Of a stretch of DNA of 64,000 nt, positions 1 through 7,365 are shown piece by piece; the first letter of the stretch is position 1; the number at the start of each line of letters is the position of its first letter. The notes under the pieces were generated by a model. That model had not been told where the DNA came from, did no database searches, and saw only the letters and a list, made by a program, of their open reading frames with translations. Source of the stretch: MGML01 sp034416335 (lineage in GTDB: Bacteria; Chloroflexota; Dehalococcoidia; Dehalococcoidales; UBA2162); assembly GCA_034416335.1 (NCBI GenBank), contig DAOULV010000003.1, forward strand, positions 1 to 64,000, read 5' to 3'. The translations under genes and the position numbers were made by a program.

Positions 1-153
1 AATAAACAGATACAGTGGGAAGAAGGTTACATCATTACACCCACCGAACCGGGACTAGGAATCTAACTCAATATGGATGTTGTAGAAGCCAATCCCGCTC
101 ATACTACTGCCCCGGGTATTTTCCAGTGGGGTGATACGCCCGAATTCGGATGA
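1..153 (+). pseudogene. 3' end of a mandelate racemase/enolase-superfamily gene with an in-frame TAA
   Basis: The frame enters from the window edge and reads a tail containing ITPTEPGLGI, like the C-terminal PxGPGLGxE/D motif of the mandelate racemase/muconate-lactonizing branch of the enolase superfamily. A TAA at 64-66 stands where that family usually has Glu (GLGIE), and the frame then stays open for 28 more codons (LNMDVVEANPA..., ending WGDTPEFG) to a TGA at 151-153. One G-to-T change (GAA to TAA) would explain this. Either the gene was recently truncated by about 30 residues or there is an assembly error. Only 21 codons precede the TAA, so the family call is tentative. Confidence 0.42.
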
Positions 154-169
154 AAAAAGCTGTCATCCT

Positions 170-300
170 GAGACCTGAAGTATTCAGGGTGAAGGATCTC
201 ATCCGGTAATCGAACGGGATTCTTCGTTTCACTCAGAATGACATACGAGTCGTCATTGCCACGTCCCGACAAGTCTGGACTCGCAATGACGAGTGGATGA
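170..300. repeat. Two adjacent palindromic intergenic repeats
   Basis: The first unit (about 171-243) starts TGTCATCCTGAG and ends CTCAGAATGACA, an imperfect inverted repeat with GAAGGATCTC and GGATTCTTCG inside the arms. The second (about 252-291) starts CGTCATTGCCACG and ends CTCGCAATGACG; it resembles a shortened copy of the unit at 58047-58145. Such GTCATTGCGAG-type palindromes are common, non-coding dispersed repeats. No gene is seen here. Confidence 0.6.
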
Positions 301-303
301 TAT

Positions 304-759
304 ATGCTTATCGGCTATCTGGCATTTATGCTCTTTATGGCCTTCCTTCTTGCCCTCTGGGAAATACAGATAGAGGGTAAGGACGGATGGGCAGTGAATT
401 TACCCGGCTGGCGGATGGAAACAGGGTGGCTGGTGAAACTTGCCGGCGGACGTCCCGTAACCGGATACCATTTTTATATGACCCTGTTTATGATTACGAT
501 AGTACATCTGCCGGCATTCTTCACCCGATGGACATGGCAGCTTGAGTGTCTGCTGCTCGGCTTCTACGTCAGCATGATGGTAGCGGAAGATTTTCTCTGG
601 TTCGTCCTTAATCCACACTACGGGATAAAAAACTTCCGTAAAGGTAAAATCTGGTGGCACAAACAATGGTGGGGGCCGGTACCGGCTTTGTACTGGTTCC
701 TTGTGCCGCTTGCCGCCGTACTCATTTTCTTCGGCAGAACCGCTTTACCGGCTATTTAG
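304..759 (+). CDS. Multi-pass membrane protein of unknown function (151 aa)
   Basis: I do not recognise a named family. The protein is very hydrophobic and aromatic (15 Trp) with about four predicted membrane segments: residues 3-22, 60-75, 80-105 and 128-148. A short lysine-rich stretch (KNFRKGKIWWHKQWW) lies before the last helix. The start is the first ATG after the repeats; there is no strong Shine-Dalgarno. The 3' end overlaps the end of the convergent radical SAM gene by 8 nt. Probably a small inner-membrane protein; its role cannot be inferred. Confidence 0.6.
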   Translation: MLIGYLAFMLFMAFLLALWEIQIEGKDGWAVNLPGWRMETGWLVKLAGGRPVTGYHFYMTLFMITIVHLPAFFTRWTWQLECLLLGFYVSMMVAEDFLWFVLNPHYGIKNFRKGKIWWHKQWWGPVPALYWFLVPLAAVLIFFGRTALPAI

Positions 760-1882
760 TGGCACTTTCCTGAAAGACCGACTGCACCCACTTCCGCTTG
801 ACCCAGAGAGCGCAGCCGCCTTCCGTCTCGCTGAGTTCCCTATGGTTAGCGCGTATCTCCTTCAGGAAGTCGGACTGAAGTGCTTCAATCAATGATGCAT
901 CCCGCAGGTTGGTGTCCGAATAAGGAGCGAATGGGCAGGGTTCCACGTCACCCAGGGGATTTATGTGAATAAATCCCCTGCCTGCTGAAAGGCAGCCGCC
1001 GATTTCCTCCTCGTCGCCGGGAACGGCAATAAACAGCGCCGGATACTTTTTGCGAAATTCGTCACGTTTCAGTATCAGTTTTTCCCGCTGTTCATCTGAA
1101 ATAAGCCAGTCTTCGGTGCCTTCGGTTATCGGCGTATACTCGACGAAGAACATCAGTTTACAGCCCTGCTTCACCAGGTTTTCCACGAAATGTTCATCCA
1201 GTATGGTATCGTAGTTCATCCTGGTCAGGGTCAGTGATACACTCCAGAATATATTCCGCTTCTTAAGTTTCCCGATTATCTTCTCAAGTCCGGCGTAGAC
1301 GCCTTCTCCCCGCCGGAAATCGGTCCCGGCACGGTCGCCCTCCAGGCTGATAACAGGCACGAAATTCCTGTTCTCCTGTATCTTGTCCAGTTTATCCTCG
1401 TCTAACAGCAGACCGTTGGTAAATACCAGGAAAACAACTTCCGGGAACTCAGAAGTGATATCGATTATCTCCGGTCGCATCATCGGTTCTCCGCCGCCGA
1501 TAACCATAATAGAGACACCTATATCCCTGGCTTCAGCTACGGTACTCCTCAGCTTTTCTTCACTCATCTCGAAGTCGCCGGCTTCATGCAGCGCCCAGTG
1601 GAAACAGCCCTTGCAGTTCAGGTTGCACCTGTTCGTTATGCTGTAAATGATAATCGGCGGTACGTGGACTCCCTTTTCTTCCCATTCAGCCCTCGTTTCT
1701 GCCGCCTGTTTCTGCCACCTGACAATCTTAAGGAAATGGTATGCCTGCGACGGCCTGGTGACGGCTACGCGTACCGCGTCTTTGAGAAAAATATTGAGTG
1801 AATCATTTAATACATTCAGTAAATTGTCTGTTTTACTGAAATGCTTTTTACCCATGAATGAGGGAAGCATCCGGTTTATCAT
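752..1882 (-). CDS. Radical SAM protein with C-terminal Fe-S-like region
   Basis: 376 aa. C86-x3-C90-x2-C93 (RCNLNCKGC) is the radical SAM cluster motif that cleaves S-adenosylmethionine. GGGEPMMRPE is the SAM-contacting GGEP loop. The C-terminal part (GGCLSAGRGFIHINPLGDVEPCPF, then a late Cys in EGGCALW) resembles a SPASM/twitch extension that would bind a second cluster. Such enzymes often modify peptides, proteins or cofactors; the substrate is unknown. GGAG lies 6 nt before the ATG. It is the last gene of the minus-strand run holding the two UGA-containing genes, 34 nt after the BtrH-like gene, so it may act on their products; that is inference. Confidence 0.85.
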   Translation of the reverse strand: MINRMLPSFMGKKHFSKTDNLLNVLNDSLNIFLKDAVRVAVTRPSQAYHFLKIVRWQKQAAETRAEWEEKGVHVPPIIIYSITNRCNLNCKGCFHWALHEAGDFEMSEEKLRSTVAEARDIGVSIMVIGGGEPMMRPEIIDITSEFPEVVFLVFTNGLLLDEDKLDKIQENRNFVPVISLEGDRAGTDFRRGEGVYAGLEKIIGKLKKRNIFWSVSLTLTRMNYDTILDEHFVENLVKQGCKLMFFVEYTPITEGTEDWLISDEQREKLILKRDEFRKKYPALFIAVPGDEEEIGGCLSAGRGFIHINPLGDVEPCPFAPYSDTNLRDASLIEALQSDFLKEIRANHRELSETEGGCALWVKRKWVQSVFQESATK

Positions 1883-1916
1883 TCAGACTCCATACTGACG
1901 GGGTAAAATAATAATA

Positions 1917-2885
1917 TCACACTTGTATTGCAGCCACTATTTTCCCCAGTGAAGCCAGCGCTTTTTCTTCGGCTTCCCTTGCTTCTTTAAGCTGTTCCAG
2001 TCCCAGCCGGTATCTTTCGTTTTCCTCAATTCCATCGTTCGGCGGCATCATCGGAAACAGTTCGACTACACGACTCAGACTATCCACAACCGGGAAATAA
2101 TTCTGGATAGCTTCTTCCAGGAGAGGTGTCAGTGAACCATCCAGCTGTTGTTTCGCCTCATCAAGGAACTTCAGGCCCAGGGCGCGGCATTCCGCCCAGA
2201 CCGCAGCATTATATGCCATCCCCAGCCCCGTTGCTTTATTTTCCTCGATAGTTTCTATCCAAGTATCATAGCCTGCCAGACCCGAACGGTAATTCGGGAA
2301 AATCCATTCGGGGGGATTTTCAGCGTGCTTCAGGGCAAATTCCAAGGCTTCTTTTACAGTATCGGCTGCATCAGCCGGTACTACCTGTTTAATACCATAT
2401 ATTTCGGTAACACCGATTCCGGTATCTCCAAGTTCCTGCCAGGGCTTCGGTCCTTTTTCGCCTTCTATCCCGGGACCGTTATAATAGTAACCGGTGTCAT
2501 CGTAACCTGTGATAACGTAATACTCCGGTTGCTCCAGTTCCCAGCCATAGCAGGGAATCCCTTCATCTATAGACTTCCTTGTCTTGTCCCAGCTTTCTTC
2601 CTGTTTTTCCCTGAAATCAGATTTATCTTTGAAGGTAGTGGTCGCATTTACAAAACCGTACCCTATATTTCCAGCCAGTTCGAACATCTTCTGCGTGTTC
2701 CACGCAGTCGGTCCGCTTGGTCACACACTGTCTTTACAGATGTTTATTACGAAAGCATGACCGGTACCACCGAAAAGCCATGCATCCGAAATATCCATTC
2801 CAAGATAGTCAAGACATCCCTTGATACAGCCGAGGTGCGATACCATACGCGGATTCCATCGTAGATTTTCCAGGTGCTTTTCCAT
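1917..2885 (-). CDS. BtrH N-terminal-like protein with in-frame UGA at codon 55 (candidate selenoprotein)
   Basis: Reading from ATG 2885 (GGGAGG 5 nt upstream) gives 54 residues, then UGA at 2723-2721, then 267 more codons to the stop at 1917. The two parts join as ...NICKDSV-UGA-PSGPTAW..., so residue 55 precedes a PSGPTAW motif where Cys would be natural. The N-terminus (HLGCIKGCLDYLG, FGGTGHAF) and the CYGWEL...YYVITGYDD segment resemble the BtrH N-terminal/C39-like papain fold. The C-terminal third is helical. The true catalytic residue is not certain. Without readthrough, only a product starting at internal ATG 2687 (256 aa) or a 54-aa fragment would be made. The hairpin right after UGA supports selenocysteine; a point mutation of TGC/TGT is the alternative. 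Confidence 0.7.
2691..2707 (-). promoter_or_regulatory. SECIS-like hairpin downstream of UGA55
   Basis: In the mRNA, 13 nt after the UGA, CTGCGTG-GAA-CACGCAG forms a perfect 7-bp stem. If the top G-C pair opens, the loop is GGAAC. The loop begins 19-20 nt after UGA and carries G in its first positions. This agrees with the published description of bacterial SECIS elements: a stem-loop with the apical loop roughly 16-37 nt after UGA and a G among the first two loop bases. It is inside the coding frame, as bacterial SECIS elements are. Confidence 0.55.
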
Positions 2886-2941
2886 TTCATCCTCCCTGTT
2901 GTTCGTTTCTCAGGTGAGGGTTTAAGGTAACGTCCGTTCCG

Positions 2942-3622
2942 CTAACACTTCTCCAGAACTCGTTCCATCAGTAAGCGACTTCGCCGGTCCAGATTATCAC
3001 TGGTCGTGCTGCGTTTCAGATACCGTTCGCATACGCTCGCGGTATATCTCATTTCATCTACTGCTTCCGGTATATCGATGTCGGTCAGGGAAAGGAGGGT
3101 ATAGTAAAAAGGAAAACTCCGCCATCTGCCGTTACCGTCACGTCGTTGTTTCAGGGCTTTCAAACCTTCCGTAAGCCGGGCTTCCCGGTTGTTAAGCCCT
3201 CCGGCTGTCAGATGACGCCACAAGGACGCCGAACACTTTCCGCATCAGTAATAACCGGTGGTTGGAGTCGACTTCTCATTTAATCTATCCATCATCCCTC
3301 GGGTAGCACGACTGAGCGCTTCCTGAACACCATTATCAGGGACGTTTAACCGCAGAAGGGCCCGGCAGGTTTCCTGGCCAAGAATATTGCTGGTAGCAGC
3401 TTTCGACGGTATCTTCTCGCCGGTAAACAGTTGCGCACCGTTTTCGAAATCATATCTTGTTGGAGCGAACATCCCGGCGTATGAACCCGGTTTTCCCTGC
3501 CGTCCGGCAAGCCACTTTGCCGTTTCCGTCTTTTTGGCGGAAGTAAGAGCTTTGTCAAAGAAGAAGGCTTCATTCAGGGCATCAAGAGTCAACGTGAGGC
3601 TGTTTTCGTTAATAATTCCCAT
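2942..3622 (-). CDS. Alpha/alpha-toroid-like protein with in-frame UGA at codon 126 (candidate selenoprotein)
   Basis: From ATG 3622 (AGGAGG 6 nt upstream) the frame reads 125 residues, UGA at 3247-3245, then 100 codons to TAG at 2942. The junction is STPTTGYY-UGA-CGKCSASLWRHL, so the UGA directly precedes a Cys-x2-Cys redox or metal motif. Both halves look like one helical-repeat protein: the first has KWLAGRQGKPGSYAGMF, the second RDGNGRWRSFPFYYTLLSL, both typical of prenyltransferase/squalene-cyclase-type repeats. The KSTP...YY region resembles KSTPLRYY of the toroid protein at 3850-4857, suggesting distant paralogy. The only start after the UGA is a TTG with no ribosome site, so separate translation of the second half is unlikely. 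Function unknown. Confidence 0.68.
3203..3219 (-). promoter_or_regulatory. Hairpin downstream of UGA126
   Basis: In the mRNA, 25 nt after the UGA, GGC-GUC-AUCU-GAC-A-GCC forms six pairs with one bulged A. An alternative weaker stem (GGCGUC / GGCGUC with two G-U pairs, loop CUUGU) starts 14 nt after UGA. Neither has G at the start of the loop, so this is a poorer SECIS match than the one in the neighbouring gene. Confidence 0.3.
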
Positions 3623-3727
3623 ATCTATCCTCCTGAGCAGCCTTCGATTGGAGTTGTTCCTGACTGAGTATATTGGTCTATGGGAACTAAAGTCAATACC
3701 GGAATCTTATGGTTCAGTTCGCAATCT

Positions 3728-3845
3728 GGTTGTTTATACTCACCTTACCCCCTCCCCCTTTCCGGCCAGAACCATTGATTGTGACCAGAAGGCTTTCCTG
3801 GGCAGAAAGGGGGTGAACAAAGATCACAACCAAAACCGAATTACC
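3728..3845. repeat. MITE-like dispersed repeat, copy 1
   Basis: Ends are inverted: GGTTGTTTATACTCACC on the left and GGTGAACAAAGATCACAACC on the right, with C-rich and G-rich stretches inside (CCCCCTCCCCC and AAAGGGGG). The right flank AACCAAAACCGAATTACC recurs at the end of copy 2 (16760-16779) and, reversed, at the start of copy 3 (57867-57890). No coding capacity. Confidence 0.6.
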
Positions 3846-3849
3846 AATC

Positions 3850-4857
3850 TTATATCGAGTCTGTTGCTTTCAGGACTCTTAAAGCTCTTAATGTTACCCA
3901 CTTGTTCGGCTGTTTTTTCTCTCCGTATTCGCCCCATGTCTTACCTTTGTAGTCGAATTCCATCGGCCAGCGACCCTGCTCATCCTGTTTCGAGCGGATT
4001 AATTCAAGGGCATTCTTCAATCGCGGGTCATTACCAAAGCCAAGCCCAACCAGCGCTTCTGCAATCTGAAGGATATCTGTTATGTAAAACACCGGAAATT
4101 CGAATTTCCACCAGTTACCGCTTGGTTTCGGTGCGTAACCGCAGGGGTATTCCGCCGTGGCAGGGTCTATCCCCAGCAGAAAATCCACTCCCCTGTCGAT
4201 AGCCCTTTCAATCAAAGGAGTCCTCTTTTGCACAGAGAGTCTACTGAAAGCCATCATTACCTTTACCGCTCCCCAGGCGCAGGCCAGCTTGTTATTCGCA
4301 CCGCAGGCAAAATCAGGACCTATTTTACCCGAATAGTAGCGTAACGGAGTCGATTTCTCTCCCATAGGAGCGACTCCTTCGCCCGTTGTTGTCATTGCCA
4401 TCCACTCGAAAGCCATATCCAGGCGCGGGTCATCATACTCCATATCCAGCAGTGCTGTCAGCATATTCCCCTGTAGACAGTCTATCGTCTGGGACGGAGT
4501 CCCGTTTGCGGAAATTTGACCGTGCGGAGTCATTGCTTTGTCCAGATAATAGCTGCAGGCAAGCGAAATCCGTTCGTCTGCAGCGGCAGAAGCCCCGAGT
4601 TGCGACAGCAGTATCAGCGACCATACTGTTCCGGTGTATTTAGGTGAATAACCAGGCCCCGGTTTCTGCCAGTAACCTTCCGGATTCATTTTCGAGAGAA
4701 TGAGTGCAATCGGGCCTTCTTTATGAGCCTTCTCCCTGGCGACTGCAAGTTCCTTTTCCCCGGCATCCGTAAGGTCACGCATTGCCAGATACCTTACACC
4801 CGGATCATTCTCTTCCAGCAACCAGTTAATTACTTCTTCCCTGATTGCATTACCCAT
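3850..4857 (-). CDS. Prenyltransferase/squalene-cyclase-like alpha/alpha-toroid protein
   Basis: 335 aa. Helical repeats with GYWQKPGPGYSPKYTGTVW, YPCGYAPKPSGNWWKFEFPVFYITDIL and a late KQDEQGRWPMEF are typical of the terpenoid-cyclase/protein-prenyltransferase alpha/alpha-toroid superfamily. The DxDD motif of squalene-hopene cyclases is not seen, so a cyclase reaction should not be assumed. Cysteines lie in DFACGANNKLACAW, the region matching CGKC of the UGA-containing neighbour. It follows the cupin gene by 23 nt on the same strand. Soluble; substrate unknown. Confidence 0.7.
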   Translation of the reverse strand: MGNAIREEVINWLLEENDPGVRYLAMRDLTDAGEKELAVAREKAHKEGPIALILSKMNPEGYWQKPGPGYSPKYTGTVWSLILLSQLGASAAADERISLACSYYLDKAMTPHGQISANGTPSQTIDCLQGNMLTALLDMEYDDPRLDMAFEWMAMTTTGEGVAPMGEKSTPLRYYSGKIGPDFACGANNKLACAWGAVKVMMAFSRLSVQKRTPLIERAIDRGVDFLLGIDPATAEYPCGYAPKPSGNWWKFEFPVFYITDILQIAEALVGLGFGNDPRLKNALELIRSKQDEQGRWPMEFDYKGKTWGEYGEKKQPNKWVTLRALRVLKATDSI

Positions 4858-4880
4858 ATTTCACCATCCTCCGCGAAGAT

Positions 4881-5378
4881 TTATTCCTCTGAAGAACCGT
4901 CGGCATCTATGAATATCATCTTGTCTCTCAGTTCCTCAGCGATCATTTTTTTGAGAGAGGTCTCGGTCAGTTTTCCGGCATACTGTGCCTGGATAAAGAT
5001 AAACGGTCTCTCGACACTCAGGATTCTGAAGGGGCAATGGATAAACTCCGGTGGTATATATACAATGGTCGACTCCGTAATAATATGCGGTTCCATTTCA
5101 GGCCCCATGCACAATTCCATTACGGCATTCAGTTTCCTGGGATTATCCATGTCCGTTCCCAGAGCAACCAGTACCTCGGCATCGCGGTGCGTATGGGGAC
5201 CGTGACCGGCAACTTTAGTAGCTTCTTCACCCATTATCATCACTGAAAAATAATGACTTCCCTTGATGATGTCGTTATCGGTAAACGCTACCATCGCCGG
5301 CATTTTACCGAATCCTTTCTGTCTTTCATCGGGTGTTAACTCATTCAGAAAATATTTCCTGTATTTGGATTCCGCCAT
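4881..5378 (-). CDS. Cupin-like protein
   Basis: 165 aa. HGPHTHRDAEVLVALGTD followed by MEPHIITESTIVYIPPEFIHCPF gives the two cupin-type motifs: His residues near H60/H63, an acidic residue, then PxxxxH. This is the metal-binding beta-barrel arrangement. No distinct enzyme subfamily is recognised. A good Shine-Dalgarno (AAAGGAGAAAAG) precedes ATG 5378. The toroid protein follows 23 nt downstream, so the two are probably co-transcribed. Confidence 0.7.
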   Translation of the reverse strand: MAESKYRKYFLNELTPDERQKGFGKMPAMVAFTDNDIIKGSHYFSVMIMGEEATKVAGHGPHTHRDAEVLVALGTDMDNPRKLNAVMELCMGPEMEPHIITESTIVYIPPEFIHCPFRILSVERPFIFIQAQYAGKLTETSLKKMIAEELRDKMIFIDADGSSEE

Positions 5379-5440
5379 TCTTTTCTCCTTTTTCTACTGA
5401 TAGTGTAAGCTTCTTGTGCAATATTTCCATTAAGGAAATC

Positions 5441-5512
5441 CATACCGGCTTTCGCCGGTATCCAGTATTATAAATCGAACAGTTTCTGGATCCCGTTTTT
5501 CAAAGGGATGGT
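5441..5512. repeat. Palindromic intergenic repeat
   Basis: ATACCGGC-TTTC-GCCGGTAT is a perfect 8-bp inverted repeat (5442-5461). A second half follows with CTGGATCCCG...AAAGGGATGG, giving the overall shape CCATACC...CTGGATCCC...GGGATGG. It lies between the ferredoxin and cupin genes and may also end the upstream transcript. The rest of 5379-5541 holds nothing else I can see. Confidence 0.5.
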
Positions 5513-5541
5513 ATTACTATTTTCTCATAGACCGTACTCAC

Positions 5542-5718
5542 TTATTCGTCTTTTACTATCGCCCAGGCCGGGCAGCCGTAGGAAACGCAGGTCCCGCATT
5601 CGGTACACTTTTCCGGGTCTATAATATACCGTTCATCTTCCTCATATATCGCTTCCTCCGGGCATTCATAATAGCAGGCACCGCACTGTACGCAGTCTTC
5701 CGTGATTTTGTATGCCAT
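5542..5718 (-). CDS. 2[4Fe-4S] ferredoxin (58 aa)
   Basis: A short gene. Two clusters are evident: CVQCGACYYECPEEAI and CTECGTCVSYGCPAWAI, both CxxCxxC with a distal CP. The second has CxxCxxCxxxGCP spacing (Cys-Val-Ser-Tyr-Gly-Cys), a small variation. It would carry electrons for a redox enzyme, possibly the radical SAM enzyme or the UGA-containing proteins in the same run (inference). It starts 5 nt after the YdeI-like gene ends. Confidence 0.85.
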   Translation of the reverse strand: MAYKITEDCVQCGACYYECPEEAIYEEDERYIIDPEKCTECGTCVSYGCPAWAIVKDE

Positions 5719-5723
5719 CAGTT

Positions 5724-6284
5724 CTACATCGGCCCTTTATTCGCATTCAGTCGCTCGATTATTCTTTCCAGGCGTCTTACCCGGGTCTCTTCCTTCTTGG
5801 CATCAAGGTAGAACATCGTATAGGTTTTCCTGACGGATAAAGGCATCTTCAGGAGATTGGAGAGCGCCGGCTCGGCACCATTTATGGCTTCAATCAAAAT
5901 CTCTACCTGTTCGTCGGTGGCTGTCTGCCGTTCCGGAAGGTCCCAGTTACCCGTATTCTTCGCCTGTTCGATGGCAGCCATACCATACTCGGTCATTCTC
6001 CCGCTGTTTATCAATCTTTCGGCTATCTCTCTGTTCCTCACCGACCACCTGCTGTCCTTCCGGCGAGGGGTAAATTTCTTGATGTATTTTTCGTCATCAA
6101 TACTTTTTATCTGTCCGTCTATCCAGCCAAAACACAGCGCTTCTTCAAGGGCTTCATCCGCCCTGACAGTTTTCAGTTTCTCGACTTTCCCGAAAATAAG
6201 CCAAATCCCCTCACTGATATCACGGTTCTTAAAAAGCCACTGCCTGAATTCTTCTCTATCCGCAAACAGAATCTGTTCATCCAT
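5724..6284 (-). CDS. YdeI/OmpD-associated family protein
   Basis: 186 aa from ATG 6284, which has GGGGGAG just upstream; a longer frame to 6419 overlaps the previous gene and lacks homology. REEFRQWLFKNRDISEGIWLIFGK and EALCFGWIDGQIKSIDDEKYIKKFTPRRKDSRWSVRN are hallmark motifs of the YdeI family, whose members are described as bacteriocin-protection or OmpD-associated proteins with no firm biochemical role. The C-terminal KTYTMFYLDAKKEETRVRRLERIIERL is the usual tail helix. It is 13 nt downstream of the PPOX gene. Confidence 0.82.
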   Translation of the reverse strand: MDEQILFADREEFRQWLFKNRDISEGIWLIFGKVEKLKTVRADEALEEALCFGWIDGQIKSIDDEKYIKKFTPRRKDSRWSVRNREIAERLINSGRMTEYGMAAIEQAKNTGNWDLPERQTATDEQVEILIEAINGAEPALSNLLKMPLSVRKTYTMFYLDAKKEETRVRRLERIIERLNANKGPM

Positions 6285-6297
6285 AATACTCCCCCTA

Positions 6298-6786
6298 TTA
6301 TATATCAAACGAGGTATTCGCCAACTTCTCGTAATAATTACCCTGTTGAGCCGTAAAACACAGCACCGAGTAGTCCGGGTCTTCCACGCCCAGAGGATAG
6401 TAGATTTCAGCTCCGTCACTCCAGAGCATTTTTCTCGATTCGATGTCCTGAAGTATCTCTATGGTCCCAACAAGCATCAATCCTCTAAAACTCTTTTCAC
6501 CCACATAGTAAACGCACGCTCGGTTATCTTTACGCAACTGCTGCACCCTTCTGGACGAAGTATTGGTGCTGAACCAGATTTTCTTCAGTCCTTTATGCTT
6601 CAGATTGGTCATCCCTTTGATATTAGGAAAACCGTCATCTCCATTTGTACCCAGCAGACAGAAACTCGATTCTTCTATCAGGGATAAACTTTTAGCCATA
6701 GCTTCCTGTTCGGTCAAGATACTTTCTCCTTTCTTTTTAATTTCTCCAGCGCTCTTAATGGCTTCTTCTAGTGCGTCGCCGCTCAT
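6298..6786 (-). CDS. Pyridoxamine 5'-phosphate oxidase-like flavin-binding protein
   Basis: 162 aa. SFCLLGTNGDDGFPNIKGMTNL, IWFSTNTSSRRVQQLRKDNRACVYYV and GLMLVGTIEIL match the split-barrel fold of the PNPOx/general-stress-protein-26 group, which bind FMN or related cofactors. The family is catalytically diverse, so no reaction is assigned. An N-terminal 25-residue helix precedes the barrel. Its ATG overlaps the marR stop (ATGA), indicating translational coupling and MarR control. Confidence 0.8.
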   Translation of the reverse strand: MSGDALEEAIKSAGEIKKKGESILTEQEAMAKSLSLIEESSFCLLGTNGDDGFPNIKGMTNLKHKGLKKIWFSTNTSSRRVQQLRKDNRACVYYVGEKSFRGLMLVGTIEILQDIESRKMLWSDGAEIYYPLGVEDPDYSVLCFTAQQGNYYEKLANTSFDI

Positions 6787-7232
6787 CTTTGTTCCTCCTC
6801 ATACCTGACAAGACTCGATAGAATATGCTCCAGCGTTCTTTCGAACTCATCGATTTGCTCTTCTGAGAGCCCTTCATAAAATAAAGCGGACATCTCTTCA
6901 GACACGGCTGTGTGGCGGTCTTCGAGTGATTTGATTTTTCCCGTCAGGCTGACCAATACTCTTCTCCTGTCCCTGTCATCGGCCTTCAGAGTAATATACC
7001 CGCTCTGTTTAAGCCTGTTAAGCATATTGGTAAGCGTGGTCTTGCCGAGTGCCGTTTTTCGTGCCAGCTCTGTAATAGGGATGTTGTCGTTCTGCCACAG
7101 TGAGAAAATAATACGCCCCTGGGCTGAGTTCAGGTCGGTAATTTCATAATCTCTCAGTTTCTTGTTGAATATCCTGCCCGATACCTGCTTTATCTTCGAT
7201 ATTAAAAACCCGCCCTGACGCAACTTTTCCAA
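6783..7232 (-). CDS. MarR-family transcriptional regulator
   Basis: A winged-helix regulator of about 149 aa. TDLNSAQGRIIFSLWQNDNIPITELARKTALGKTTLTNMLNRLKQSGYITLKADDRDRRRVLVSLT covers the HTH and the DxRxRR wing. TTG 7232 is chosen: AGGTGAT sits just upstream, and the -10 box and operator lie at 7253-7266, so upstream ATGs (7268, 7289) would fall before the transcription start. Likely autorepressor of marR-PPOX and perhaps the genes beyond. Ligand unknown. Confidence 0.82.
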   Translation of the reverse strand: MEKLRQGGFLISKIKQVSGRIFNKKLRDYEITDLNSAQGRIIFSLWQNDNIPITELARKTALGKTTLTNMLNRLKQSGYITLKADDRDRRRVLVSLTGKIKSLEDRHTAVSEEMSALFYEGLSEEQIDEFERTLEHILSSLVRYEEEQR

Positions 7233-7252
7233 AACTATCACCTGTAATTTTA

Positions 7253-7289
7253 GTACTATATAGTACATTCTAGATAATACCGATGTCAA
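7253..7289 (-). promoter_or_regulatory. marR promoter with overlapping 14-bp palindromic operator
   Basis: On the minus strand TTGACA (7289-7284), an 18-nt spacer and TACTAT (7265-7260) form a sigma70-type promoter. The perfect palindrome GTACTATATAGTAC (7253-7266) covers the -10 box, as expected for a MarR autorepressor site. Confidence 0.65.
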
Positions 7290-7365
7290 TACCCTGCCTG
7301 ATATTTAATTACACTGCATTTTCCACGTCCGCTGTGATACACTGGCATTAAGGCAGAGGCAATTA

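Noticed and set aside
2148..2864. 238-aa open frame on the plus strand
   Set aside because: It is the shadow of the BtrH-like gene: no family motif, no ribosome site, and the minus strand has clear domain sequence.
1917..3622. UGA read as tryptophan (code 4/25)
   Set aside because: UGA ends several clear genes in the window, such as the Fe-S subunit at 38430, and Trp is TGG throughout.
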